A stretch of 64,000 bases of DNA from Paenibacillus prosopidis (GCF_003337375.1 NZ_QPJD01000011.1:124001-188000), one strand, 5' to 3'; shown: positions 48,377-57,178, counted from the stretch's first letter. Translations and numbers: made by a program. Notes: generated by a model not told the origin, from the sequence alone.

Positions 48377-49258
48377 GCCAGTATCCACCTCATACGTTTC
48401 TGCCTTACAACGAACCGCACATTGTACTGATGGGTAGTATGACCAACTTTGAGAAATATATCTGCATCCGTACCTACTTCGCTGCACGTTTGAGCCCTGT
48501 TCGAGGGCGAGCGCCATATTTCACACAATATGTGTTATCGAATAATTGATGAGATAATCCAAACTCCCCTCCCAAAATTCCCTTAGTAAACATCATCATT
48601 ATTTGTATATTATCAACTTATCGAAAAATTCGTCACATATCTCAATTTCCCCAAATAAAACAAAGAAAAAATGTAATTACTTTTGGTGGTATACTTTTTT
48701 AATTGCATATTTACAACCGATCATTTCCTTTTAAATTCGATTTGAAAAACAATAACATGGAAGCTTCCCAATACAAATAAAATGGACAGAACGGCAAAAC
48801 CGTTTCTGTCCATTTTCACCCAAGTCTTCACGCCAAGGATCAAGTATGATTGAAGCTGACTGATGGGGTGAAGTGCGTGCAAATTGAATCGTTTCAAACA
48901 AGCAGCAGCATCCATCGCATTTATACGAGATTCGTTGCCGCATAGCTGGATTTCTCGTTCAGTCGCTATGTAGGAGCGCTTTATACCGCCGTACTTGAAG
49001 GTGCATGCGCTCTTGGATGCGCGAACGAACTTCTTATGGGATTTAGCTACAGCTAAAACTTCTGCCCTTCTTCGAATGGCTTTGGGTAGTCGTTCACATC
49101 ATCATGTACGCCCGCACGTACAGTCACAAAACGCCAGCATAAATCGTCTATCCACGCCACCTAACGTCAAAGTCCCCCATCTAACGACGGAAATAGCCAT
49201 AAAATGGGCTTTTTAGAGCCCGCAGACCGCATAAATTAAATTTTAGGGTGAGGGAGAA
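48377..49258. other. 880-bp gap without a convincing gene
   Basis: It is AT-rich up to about 48800 and mixed afterwards. An extended -10 promoter TGG-TATACT occurs on the plus strand at about 48690-48698, and a strong bidirectional terminator lies at 48779-48816, which would define a short plus-strand RNA of about 110 bases. Open frames here (for example 48721-48915 minus, 48995-49216 plus) have no ribosome binding site. A weak GGGCT/AGCCC hairpin lies at about 49204-49221. I see no tRNA. Confidence 0.5.
48779..48816. terminator. Bidirectional terminator in a gene-free gap
   Basis: AAAATGGACAGA-ACGG pairs with CCGT-TTCTGTCCATTTT with a single bulged base and a 5-base loop, with A and T runs on the two sides. 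Confidence 0.85.
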
Positions 49259-49804
49259 CTACAGCAGCTGCTCGATATCAGCCTTCATATTTAGCGGCTC
49301 GTCGGTAGACTCGAACCGTTTTATAACGTTGCCTTCGCGGTCGATCAAAAATTTCGTGAAGTTCCATTTGACCGAGTTGCCTTCGAGGAAATGAGGCAGC
49401 TTCTCTTGAAGGAATGCATTCAGCATTTTTCCACTTGGTTCAGTTATATCGAATCCTTCAAAAGGCGCTTCCTCCGTTAAATAACGAAACAGTGGATGTG
49501 CCGTCTCGTCACGAACATCGGTTTTCGCAAAAAGAGGGAAGGTTACGCCATAATTCAATTGGCAAAAGCTTTGCACATCAGAATTGGCGCCCGGCTCCTG
49601 CTCGCCAAACTGGTTGCTTGGAAAACCGAGTATTTCCAGTCCTTGCTCTTGATACTCGGCATACAGCTTTTGCAAATCTGTATATTGCGGCGTAAAGCCG
49701 CATTTGCTTGCGGTATTAACAACGATAAGAACCTTGCCTTTATATTGCTCCATGCTAACTTTCTCACCTTTAATGGTTTCCAGCTCATACGAATAAACGC
49801 TCAT
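49259..49804 (-). CDS. gpx: Glutathione peroxidase-family thiol peroxidase
   Basis: 181 residues. The catalytic tetrad is seen in NTASKCGFTPQY (Cys35), FPSNQFGEQEPG (Gln) and KWNFTKFL (Trp, Asn). A cysteine replaces selenocysteine. Such bacterial enzymes usually use thioredoxin or bacillithiol rather than glutathione. GAGGAGG precedes the start. An OhrR-like palindrome overlaps the promoter. Confidence 0.95.
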   Translation of the reverse strand: MSVYSYELETIKGEKVSMEQYKGKVLIVVNTASKCGFTPQYTDLQKLYAEYQEQGLEILGFPSNQFGEQEPGANSDVQSFCQLNYGVTFPLFAKTDVRDETAHPLFRYLTEEAPFEGFDITEPSGKMLNAFLQEKLPHFLEGNSVKWNFTKFLIDREGNVIKRFESTDEPLNMKADIEQLL

Positions 49805-49847
49805 TGATAATTGCCTCCTCTAATTGTAATTAAGTTTTTATAAATTT

Positions 49848-49876
49848 AATTGTATACAATTTATTTCTAGAGACAA
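49848..49876 (-). promoter_or_regulatory. Promoter and OhrR/MarR-like operator of gpx
   Basis: Minus-strand TTGTCT (49871-49876) and TACAAT (49849-49854) with 16 bases between. The perfect palindrome AATTGTATACAATT (49848-49861) covers the -10 element; it closely matches OhrR operators of Bacillus. A half-site TAATTGTAATTA lies downstream at 49821-49832. Confidence 0.65.
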
Positions 49877-49925
49877 GAATATCACGCCTCCCGCTCATCT
49901 GTCAAATTCGCATAATACTTTTGCA

Positions 49926-49955
49926 CGCAGAACAGGATCACCCTGCGGGTTTTTT
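49926..49955 (+). terminator. Orphan hairpin with T run
   Basis: CGCAG...CTGCG followed by GGTTTTTT on the plus strand. No gene ends here. The stretch 49956-50287 holds open frames on both strands without ribosome binding sites; I do not call a gene. Confidence 0.45.
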
Positions 49956-50287
49956 CCAGGAAGGTCTAACGGGAAAACATCCCGCTAATAGTTCTATTTG
50001 AATGATAACGAAAGCCTATACATGGAAAACCTCCCGTTATTTTAATCCGATTCGGACAATATTCGAGAAAACCCCCGATTTAGATGGAGCTTTTCCGGTT
50101 GGCTATCTGTCTGAATGATTTCGGCAGCAAATTTACTGGAGAAATTCCTTTTATTAACGAAAGGGGCCTGCCGATTCCGGAGCGCTACTGCCCAATATGG
50201 ACTCGGAGCGAAATCCGATCGGCCTATTATTTCCTCGGGAATAAAATAACCCATTTCAATTTTTTGTGATTCATACTTTCCTAAACA

Positions 50288-50336
50288 ACAAAAAAACCGC
50301 TCTCCGCGCCGACTATCCAAGGCGCAGGAAGCAGTT
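50288..50336 (-). terminator. Terminator of the DUF2252 gene
   Basis: Minus-strand AAC-GCT-CC-GCGCC against GGCGC-GG-AGC-GTT with small mismatches and a run of seven T. Confidence 0.8.
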
Positions 50337-50361
50337 CTACTCCGCCATAATTTATCAATGA

Positions 50362-51696
50362 TTACTTCTTTCTCCCGATCAGCCAATCCGTGAACAACGA
50401 ATAATCATGCTCGACCTGATCCGCGTAGGATATGGCCCATTGCCCAATAGACAAACAGAATCCATCCTCATCGCTGCCCATCGCCTTTACGATTTCCTTC
50501 TCACTGTGATAAGAGAGTATGCCCTGCTCCACATCAGCATCAGCCCGCGCATGCATTTTTGCCGTCAGATGCCCCATACATTCCGTAACGGACAATAAAT
50601 CACCCATCGTTTCGAGCGATTCCAGCTTAAGCCGTTTCTTATAAGGCGACCGTTCCCGCACATAAAAGTGACGTTCCCCTATCGACAACCAGCCTAGATA
50701 AGGATCTGCTTCATGATGCATCGCCTTTTGCGTCATTGTCACCCGTTGGCCTTGATGCCCGAACATGGACCAGAACGTCTCATCATAAGGCATAAAGTAA
50801 GCCGGGACCGGAACGCGCACTTCCTTTACTTCAAGCACGACGTCGTCCTCACCCTGCTCCTCTTCACCCGCCTCAATTAACATATAGAATCGGTCAAGGC
50901 CGATCGAGGCCGTCCCGGAGCCGTGCTTCACTGCAATATCCTTCACCTGAAAATGGCGCAGCTCCTCCGCGTCATCCGCAGCAACAGTCGCCAAATAATC
51001 GGGCCATGCTTCGAGCAGCGCGGCTCGCTCCTCATCAGTCGGCGGCACAATCTCCTCATTTGCCGCGAATTGACGATGCTCCTGTACGAGCGCGGTCACC
51101 TTTTCGAGAAAATGCAGATCCCTGCGTTTTTGCAGCTTTTTGAGCAGCTTCTTGACGGGACCCTCAGCCGATTCAATATCAATTGTAAAGGTAGCTGGAT
51201 CGTCTTTCCCTTTCGCAAATCTGCGCATTTGCTTCGAGTAGGCCCGCAAATACGCTTCAATCGCAGCGAATTGACTGTAGACCGGCTGCTCCTTCAGTCT
51301 GCCAACGAGCGCAATGCTTACCGACATTCTAAGCAGGTCATATAAGTACGAGCCCAGATAGCCCTCATCGAAATCGTTCACGTCATAGACGAGCGCCCCC
51401 CGCTCATTGCGAAAGGCGCCGAAGTTCTCGAAGTGCAAGTCGCCTTGTATCCATGTCGGACGATCAGCCGGGGTATGATAAGGAAACCATTCCCTCGACA
51501 CGTCAAAATAAAACAAATAAGCGCTGCCGCGAAAAAAGGAAAACGGCGTCGCCGCCATTTTCTGATATTTTTCTGCACGCTTGCCGCGCTCGAGCATCAT
51601 AATTTTATTATCGAATTCTTGAAAAATAGCGGATAAAGTCCGCTTTCTCAGCTTGTTCTGGGTTAGCTTTACTCGTTCTGTCAGCTTCGAATCCAT
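50362..51696 (-). CDS. DUF2252 family protein (kinase-like fold)
   Basis: 444 residues. FRGSAYLFYFDV, WIQGDLHFENFGAF and YDVNDFDEGYLGSYLYDLLRMSVSI are DUF2252 hallmarks and look like the catalytic (GDLHFENFG) and metal-binding (DFDE) loops of phosphotransferases. GSGTASIGLDRFYMLIE is a further conserved block. The substrate is unknown. The ATG at 51696 has GGGGGA upstream and is preferred to 51711. It is 9 bases or so after a CcdC-like gene and may be co-transcribed. Confidence 0.88.
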   Translation of the reverse strand: MDSKLTERVKLTQNKLRKRTLSAIFQEFDNKIMMLERGKRAEKYQKMAATPFSFFRGSAYLFYFDVSREWFPYHTPADRPTWIQGDLHFENFGAFRNERGALVYDVNDFDEGYLGSYLYDLLRMSVSIALVGRLKEQPVYSQFAAIEAYLRAYSKQMRRFAKGKDDPATFTIDIESAEGPVKKLLKKLQKRRDLHFLEKVTALVQEHRQFAANEEIVPPTDEERAALLEAWPDYLATVAADDAEELRHFQVKDIAVKHGSGTASIGLDRFYMLIEAGEEEQGEDDVVLEVKEVRVPVPAYFMPYDETFWSMFGHQGQRVTMTQKAMHHEADPYLGWLSIGERHFYVRERSPYKKRLKLESLETMGDLLSVTECMGHLTAKMHARADADVEQGILSYHSEKEIVKAMGSDEDGFCLSIGQWAISYADQVEHDYSLFTDWLIGRKK

Positions 51697-51719
51697 ATTC
51701 GTTTCCCCCATTCAAACTA

Positions 51720-52349
51720 TTATTCTACTTTTTGCAATCTCATATAGTCGCTTACCATAGCGAGCCGCCACGGAATAATCATTCCGAAAGCGAGTAAATA
51801 AAAGATCGCTCCGGTTTGAGGAATCGACATGTACTGCTCGACGATACTATGCAGCGACAGCCGTATGGCAAACAACGTAATCATAATAAAGACGAATGCT
51901 TTGGATCGCCTGACATAAATCTCGGATTCCACCCGTTCCAAACGGGTCGTTACGATTAAGGGGAAAGCGAAAATCAACATTCCCGTCCCGAAAGCGGACA
52001 GTCCCCATCCCCACGGAATGTGGGTAACCGAAAAAGCGAACATGATAAACCCGGTCGCCATTCCTAGAGGAGGCATTATGATTTTGCGTAAGGAGGTTGG
52101 TTGTTTCCCTGCCCGAATTCGAAGCATGATAAGCATAATTCCGGCCATAGCCGAAACAATTATCGAGCTGACTTGGATCATTTGTGTAGATAGCAGCACC
52201 GCGTCTTGCCCCCGTTTTCCTGGTATGGATGCCCTTATATGTATAACATCGTACTTCAAAACAAGGATCACTGCAAATACGGAAATGCAGCAAATTAAAA
52301 ATAGACCTTTAGTCCGCCCAAAGCGAACTAAATGGTCTGTTTTGCTCAT
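51720..52349 (-). CDS. CcdC-like membrane protein (DUF1453)
   Basis: 209 residues with about six membrane helices. The block RKIIMPPLGMATGFIMF, AFPLIVTTRLERVESEIYVRRSKAFVFIMI and YLLAFGMIIPWRLAM match CcdC-type proteins, which are linked to cytochrome c maturation in Bacillus although the role is undefined. It is about 50 residues longer at the N-terminus than usual. It starts 8 bases after the katA stop, so it is probably on the catalase transcript. Confidence 0.75.
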   Translation of the reverse strand: MSKTDHLVRFGRTKGLFLICCISVFAVILVLKYDVIHIRASIPGKRGQDAVLLSTQMIQVSSIIVSAMAGIMLIMLRIRAGKQPTSLRKIIMPPLGMATGFIMFAFSVTHIPWGWGLSAFGTGMLIFAFPLIVTTRLERVESEIYVRRSKAFVFIMITLFAIRLSLHSIVEQYMSIPQTGAIFYLLAFGMIIPWRLAMVSDYMRLQKVE

Positions 52350-52357
52350 TTCTATGA

Positions 52358-53812
52358 TTAACCCTGAGGGGCATATTGGCGAATATCAACGCCAAGCGCT
52401 TCGGACAGCTTCATGCCGAGCGTGCGGTCTGCGCGGAAAAAGTTGCAGATGGCGCGCAGTCTGATATCGTCATTCGTTTGCTGCAGCTCGCCAACCAAAT
52501 TAGCGACCAAATTCGCTTGCTGCTCCTCCGGAAGTGAACGGTAGCGCTCGCCTGCTTGCGTGAAATCGTCGGTTTTGTCGATTTTCCGGCGGCCTGCCGA
52601 GCCTTGCAGCGGCACGTAGGAGTCCGCGTACGCCGGCGCTTCCTTCGGACTCTCGGACGAGCTGTTCGGCTCGTAATTGACCGGTGACGGATCGGCCTTC
52701 ATTGTCATCGCTCCGTCCCGCTGATGGTTGCGTACGGGCGCATACGGGCAGTTAACCGGGATGTTCAAATAGTTCGCTCCAAGGCGGTATCGCTGCGTAT
52801 CCGGATAAGAGAACAAACGTCCTTGCAGCAGCTTATCCTCTGACGGCTCAATACCAGGCACTAAGGCGCTAGGCGAGAAGGCCGACTGCTCTACCTCCGC
52901 GAAGTAATTGACCGGATTGCGGTTCAGCGTCATCGTCCCTACTTTTTGCAGCGGGTACATATCCTCAGGCCACACCTTCGTCGGATCAAGCGGGTCAAAC
53001 GAATAACGCTCCACGTGATCTAGCGGCATCAGCTGTACATGAAGCTCCCACTCCGGAAAGCTGCCGAGCTCAATCGCGTCGTACAAATCCCGTGTCGCAT
53101 GGTTAAAATCCTTCCCCTGCATGTCGCTCGCTTCAGCCGCCGTAAAGTTGCGGACGCCCTGAAGCGACTTCCAGTGATATTTCACATAGGTCGGCTGTCC
53201 AGCGTCGTTGATCCATTTGAAGGCATGTACACCGAAGCCGTCCATTTCACGATAATTGGCCGGCGTTCCGTCATCGGAGAACAGCCATGTCAGCATATGC
53301 GTTGATTCCGGCGAAAGGGTCATGAAATCCCAGTACCTTGCAGGGTCTTGAAGGTTTGTATTCGGCGCCGGCTTAAGCGAATGCACCATATCGGGAAACT
53401 TCATCGCATCGCGGATAAAGAAGACCGGCAAATGGTTGCCCACGATGTCATAATTGCCTTCCTGCGTATAAAACTTTACGGCAAAGCCGCGCGGATCACG
53501 AGCCGTCTCCGGTGATCCCGTCCCATTGATAACGGTCGAGAATCGCACGAATACGGGCGTCTCCGTACCTGCCTCCTGCATGAAATGAGCCTTCGTGTGC
53601 GCCTTCATGCTGTTTTCAGTCCGGAACACGCCATGTGCTCCCGCGCCCCGTGCATGCACAACACGCTCAGGAATCCGCTCCCTGTCGAAATGCGCCAGCT
53701 TCTCCAGCAAATGATAGTCTTCGAGCAGCGCCGGACCGCGCTGTCCTGCCGTACGTGAGCTTTGATTATCGCCAACCCGCGTTCCCTGATTCGTCGTTAA
53801 ATAATGTTCCAT
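52358..53812 (-). CDS. katA: Catalase, monofunctional haem
   Basis: About 484 residues. The catalytic His is in VVHARGAGAHGVF, the Asn in GNYDIVGNHLPVFF, and the haem-ligand Tyr in RLFSYPDTQRYRLGANY. It degrades hydrogen peroxide in the cytoplasm. The small-subunit length fits the KatA clade. Two ATG codons adjoin (53812, 53815) after GAGGTG; the second is better spaced. A PerR-type box inside a larger dyad lies upstream. Confidence 0.96.
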   Translation of the reverse strand: MEHYLTTNQGTRVGDNQSSRTAGQRGPALLEDYHLLEKLAHFDRERIPERVVHARGAGAHGVFRTENSMKAHTKAHFMQEAGTETPVFVRFSTVINGTGSPETARDPRGFAVKFYTQEGNYDIVGNHLPVFFIRDAMKFPDMVHSLKPAPNTNLQDPARYWDFMTLSPESTHMLTWLFSDDGTPANYREMDGFGVHAFKWINDAGQPTYVKYHWKSLQGVRNFTAAEASDMQGKDFNHATRDLYDAIELGSFPEWELHVQLMPLDHVERYSFDPLDPTKVWPEDMYPLQKVGTMTLNRNPVNYFAEVEQSAFSPSALVPGIEPSEDKLLQGRLFSYPDTQRYRLGANYLNIPVNCPYAPVRNHQRDGAMTMKADPSPVNYEPNSSSESPKEAPAYADSYVPLQGSAGRRKIDKTDDFTQAGERYRSLPEEQQANLVANLVGELQQTNDDIRLRAICNFFRADRTLGMKLSEALGVDIRQYAPQG

Positions 53813-53827
53813 CATAGCACCTCATCC

Positions 53828-53870
53828 ATTGGTTTATATATTTAGACTTGATCTAAATCCTTAAACCAAT
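53828..53870. promoter_or_regulatory. PerR-type box in a 43-bp dyad upstream of katA
   Basis: The inner 17 bases TTTAGACTTGATCTAAA (53841-53857) have the 7-1-7 PerR layout. Outer arms ATTGGTTT (53828-53835) and AAACCAAT (53863-53870) share the same centre (53849). Confidence 0.7.
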
Positions 53871-53964
53871 CATATCGGATAGGTGCCTGCTTGTCATGAA
53901 AACACGATGAACGAAAGATGAAAGTTAGATGAAATGGATCGTAAGGCGTTGATCCTTATCCGGA

Positions 53965-54798
53965 TCACCGGTCGCGGTTATCCGCAAGTCTGTAGCCTGC
54001 GCCGCGTACCGTAACGATATATTTTGGGGAAACGGCGCTGTCCTTCAGCTTTTTACGCAAGCTTTTTATATGGGCATCGACCAAATTGCTGCCTCCGTAG
54101 AACTGCAAGCCCCACACGGTATCAAGTAACGATTCACGCGTCAGAACAGAACCGTCCGAGGACATAAAGTGCAGCAGCAAATCGTATTCCGTCTTCGTCA
54201 GGTCAATTCGCTGTCCATTCCGGTCCACAGTCATTTTCTTTAAATCGACATAAATATCTTTAAATGTCCGAATGGCTTCTGCAGCCGAATTCGGTGCAGT
54301 TACCGGCCGGTTCATTAGCATGCGGTTAATGCGGTGCAGCGCTTCCTCGGGCTGTGCCGGCCAAACGAGCAGCTCAGCAGCGCCTATAGCGGCCGTGCCG
54401 CGCGCTGCATAAGATTGCTGGTCAAGCAGAACGAGTACAGGCACTCCGTGCTGCTCGGCAGACTCGAGCAATTCCGCTCCAGCCTGCAGCGTATTTCCGC
54501 TGGGGGATTGAACAACCGGAATTGCATCATAAACAAGAAGCTCAGGCTGAAGGCTTTGCAGCATGCTTTTATTAAAATCATGCAAAGAGAACACGTCAAA
54601 GCAATCCGCCGACAATGCGACGAGCAAGCTTTTGACCCGCTCTGGCAGCGGACTGATTATCATCACCCGCTTGGTTAGCGAGCAAAGCATACCGCTCTGC
54701 GTTTGTTCTTCGGACAAGTGGAGTGCCTCCTGACCGTTATTCAGCGACGCTTCTCCATTCGGCATGGCTTCATTGATTAAAGTTATTTCGTCGCGCAT
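53965..54798 (-). CDS. OmpR-type response regulator with atypical receiver
   Basis: 277 residues. A long N-terminal tail is followed by a receiver-like domain (about 44-165) and a winged helix (DLTKTEYDLLLHFMSSDGSVLTRESLLDTVWG...DAHIKSLRKKLKD...VRGAGYRL). The receiver keeps a candidate Asp in LLVYDAIP, but the acidic pair expected after the first strand is replaced by ISPLPE, and the Lys-Pro pair by WPAQP. It may therefore act without phosphorylation (inference). No kinase gene is adjacent. It overlaps perR by 16 bases and so is in the PerR transcript. Confidence 0.85.
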   Translation of the reverse strand: MRDEITLINEAMPNGEASLNNGQEALHLSEEQTQSGMLCSLTKRVMIISPLPERVKSLLVALSADCFDVFSLHDFNKSMLQSLQPELLVYDAIPVVQSPSGNTLQAGAELLESAEQHGVPVLVLLDQQSYAARGTAAIGAAELLVWPAQPEEALHRINRMLMNRPVTAPNSAAEAIRTFKDIYVDLKKMTVDRNGQRIDLTKTEYDLLLHFMSSDGSVLTRESLLDTVWGLQFYGGSNLVDAHIKSLRKKLKDSAVSPKYIVTVRGAGYRLADNRDR

Positions 54799-55169
54799 TG
54801 TTCACATACCCCCTCCAGTACGACCTGTGCATGCTCAATCGAATACTTCGTTTCGTGAGCAACCTTTTGCAGCCACTCATTAGGCAATTCCGTCAGCACC
54901 TCGTCAACCCGTCCGCATTTTGTGCAAACGATATGCTGGTGCTCGTCGGTCCGCGCATCGTAGCGGCTAACCGCTTCGCCAAGCTTAAGCTCCCGGATAA
55001 GCCCTACATCGGTTAAATAGCGAAGCGAGTTATATACCGTGCCGTAAGCGAAATTAAAGCCCTTGCCGCGCAGCCGTTCAATGACATCCGCCGCCGTTGG
55101 ATGGTCCTCGGCATGCTGTACTACCTCGAAAATCGCTTTACGCTGTATCGTTAAGTTGATTTTGTTCAT
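54783..55169 (-). CDS. perR: Peroxide-responsive Fur-family regulator PerR
   Basis: 128 residues. The winged helix (HPTAADVIERLRGKGFNFAYGTVYNSLRYL) is followed by SRYDARTDEHQHIVCTKCG, with the regulatory metal ligands Asp, His and His, and two CXXC motifs (CTKC, CEQC) for structural zinc. The Asp of RYD is typical of PerR rather than Fur. A PerR-type box lies before it and another before katA, which supports the call. Confidence 0.88.
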   Translation of the reverse strand: MNKINLTIQRKAIFEVVQHAEDHPTAADVIERLRGKGFNFAYGTVYNSLRYLTDVGLIRELKLGEAVSRYDARTDEHQHIVCTKCGRVDEVLTELPNEWLQKVAHETKYSIEHAQVVLEGVCEQCATK

Positions 55170-55196
55170 TATGGCTTCATTCCTTCGATTAATGAC

Positions 55197-55213
55197 TTTA
55201 GACTAAGTATAAA
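55197..55213. promoter_or_regulatory. PerR-type box upstream of perR
   Basis: TTTAGACTAAGTATAAA. It shares TTTAGACT and the TAAA end with the katA box, at a fitting distance for autoregulation. Confidence 0.6.
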
Positions 55214-55344
55214 TACATATGCAAAAACGGTCAACAGAGATGTAGGAAAGACTCCGGATTTAGGAGACTTCTATTGGGGCTATACTGGATTTCATCCTAT
55301 AAATCTATTTAAAATTTTTATATCAAATTTAATAGTCAGAATAT

Positions 55345-55372
55345 TTACAAAATTAAAATAATATTGTATACT
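55345..55372 (+). promoter_or_regulatory. Promoter of a short plus-strand transcription unit
   Basis: TTACAA (55345-55350) and TATACT (55367-55372) with 16 bases between, and TG directly before the -10 element. Confidence 0.6.
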
Positions 55373-55419
55373 TAGCCTATCTTAACCGAGAGGGGATAGT
55401 CCATTGGAGTAAGTTAGCG

Positions 55420-55650
55420 ATGCATGTCTCATTAACTCGGAAAGGAGTACCATATTCGGTAGTTGGACATGCGGGGAAAGCAGCGGATTCGACGGTAGGA
55501 AGACAGGTACTTAAGGAAAGGACGGGATTTGGAGCAAATCGAAAGGAATTTGACCTGAGGTCAATTACGTTAGGATCGAAGTCGAAAGGGTTTGTAACAA
55601 ATCGAAAGGATAATGATGAAAGCGTGCAAGAAGCGGATTGGAGCGTTTGA
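55420..55650 (+). CDS. Doubtful 76-residue basic ORF with NRK repeats
   Basis: GGAG lies 10 bases before the ATG; promoter and terminator enclose it. The sequence is low in complexity, with repeats of TCGAAAGG giving GANRKEFDL, SKSKGF and TNRKDND. No family is recognised. The unit may instead be a non-coding RNA of about 340 bases. Confidence 0.35.
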   Translation: MHVSLTRKGVPYSVVGHAGKAADSTVGRQVLKERTGFGANRKEFDLRSITLGSKSKGFVTNRKDNDESVQEADWSV

Positions 55651-55681
55651 ATAAATTGAATAGTTGTAGACCAAGCACGTG

Positions 55682-55721
55682 AAGGGATTCTGGTTATCAC
55701 AGATAAGCAGAATCCCTTTTT
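55682..55721 (+). terminator. Terminator of the short transcription unit (also serves cls)
   Basis: AAGGGATTCTG/CAGAATCCCTT with a 15-base loop; TTTTT follows on the plus strand. On the minus strand it lies 8 bases after the cls stop but with a weak tail. Confidence 0.8.
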
Positions 55722-55729
55722 ACGTCTGT

Positions 55730-57178
55730 TTAGAGGATTGGACTGAGCAGCCTGGAAATCGATTCTTTAATTCGATTTACAAGCGGACGAGCCGCATAAA
55801 CTTCTTTGGTCAGCAGTCGGCAATTTTCTGCATCGAGCTCGAAAATGCGTTGCAGCTTAGCCGCTGTCTGCGTATCATAAATAAACGCATTCATCTCAAA
55901 ATTCAGCTTGAAGCTGCGAATATCGAGGTTGGCTGTTCCTACCGATGCGACTTTGCCGTCGATAATGAGTGTTTTCGCATGAAGGAATCCCTTCCCGTAC
56001 AAATAGCATTTGACCCCGCCGGCAATCAATTCACCCAAATACGAATGAGTGGCCCAATATACGAAGAAATGATCAGGCTTGTTCGGCAGCATAATACGGA
56101 CATCCACTCCGCACATAGCAGCAATTTTCAGCGCGTTCATTAAACTTTCATCGGGTATAAAATACGGCGTTTGCAAACAAATCGTCTCTTTTGCGGCAAA
56201 AATCATTTTGATATACGCATCTTTTATTTGCTGGTACTCCGAATCGGGACCGCTCGCTACGAGCTGCATGCCAATCGAGCCCACATTATCGCTGATGACG
56301 GGAAAATACAGCTCATTCAGCATGATTCTGCCTGAGGCTGCCAAATTCCAATCCATTAAGAACTGCGCCTGCATTTGCAGTACCGCGTTGCCCCGCACCT
56401 TCAGATGAGTGTCCCGCCACTCGCCGTAATGCTCATTCAGCCCTAAGTACTCGTCGCCGATATTAAATCCGCCGATGTAGCCGAGTTTGCCGTCAATGAT
56501 AACGAGCTTGCGATGATTACGATAGTTGATTTTCAAATTAAGATAAGGAATCCGCGATGGGAAAAAAGCCGCTTCCCGGCCTCCAGCTGCCTTTAGCTCA
56601 TGGAAATAACGCCTTGGCAATCTCGAGCTTCCAATATGATCATACAGAAACTTAACTTCAACGCCTTCGGCAGCCTTAGCTGCGAGCGTCTTAACAAGCC
56701 TTCTGCCAAGCTCGTCATCGCGGACAATGTAATACATGAGATGAATATGGTGCTTGGCAGCTTCTATATCCTGGAGCAGCGCATCAAATTTCTGATTTCC
56801 TTCGGTGAAAATTTCGACCGCATTATTGCTTGTGAATACCGCATAGCTCGTTTTCAAATTCATATACATCATGTCGGTATACTCCTGCATCGCACTGTCT
56901 TTGAATGTTAATTCACGGTCCCGCAGCTGACGCATCTGCCTCTCTACCGTATGCTCGATAATTCGCTGACTGTCCCCGAGCAGCTTATAAAGCTTTCTCT
57001 TGCGCACCTTTTGCCCCAAAATCAAATACAGCACGAACCCGAACACCGGGATAAAGAAAAGGACCATGACCCACGCCCAAGTTGTGCTGGCGTTACGCCG
57101 TTCCAGAAAAATAACGGTAAGCGCCAAAAATATGTTAAGCAGCGTAATAAGCGCGTATGCGTTGTGCATAATTGCCAT
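55730..57178 (-). CDS. cls: Cardiolipin synthase
   Basis: 482 residues. Two N-terminal membrane helices (ALITLLNIFLALTVIFLE and WAWVMVLFFIPVFGFVLYLIL) precede two phospholipase D domains with HKD motifs HRKLVIIDGKLGYIGG and HAKTLIIDGKVASVGTAN. It joins two phosphatidylglycerol molecules to cardiolipin at the membrane. GAGGTG lies 10 bases before the ATG at 57178; an open frame continues 23 residues upstream without support. Confidence 0.95.
   Translation of the reverse strand: MAIMHNAYALITLLNIFLALTVIFLERRNASTTWAWVMVLFFIPVFGFVLYLILGQKVRKRKLYKLLGDSQRIIEHTVERQMRQLRDRELTFKDSAMQEYTDMMYMNLKTSYAVFTSNNAVEIFTEGNQKFDALLQDIEAAKHHIHLMYYIVRDDELGRRLVKTLAAKAAEGVEVKFLYDHIGSSRLPRRYFHELKAAGGREAAFFPSRIPYLNLKINYRNHRKLVIIDGKLGYIGGFNIGDEYLGLNEHYGEWRDTHLKVRGNAVLQMQAQFLMDWNLAASGRIMLNELYFPVISDNVGSIGMQLVASGPDSEYQQIKDAYIKMIFAAKETICLQTPYFIPDESLMNALKIAAMCGVDVRIMLPNKPDHFFVYWATHSYLGELIAGGVKCYLYGKGFLHAKTLIIDGKVASVGTANLDIRSFKLNFEMNAFIYDTQTAAKLQRIFELDAENCRLLTKEVYAARPLVNRIKESISRLLSPIL

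Noticed and set aside
48721-48943. Overlapping minus-strand frames of 64 and 70 codons
   Set aside because: They read through a strong bidirectional terminator and have no Shine-Dalgarno sequence.
50042-50386. Open frame of 114 codons on the minus strand and a 61-codon frame on the plus strand
   Set aside because: The minus frame runs through the DUF2252 terminator and begins inside that gene; the plus frame has no ribosome binding site. Both are left out as genes.
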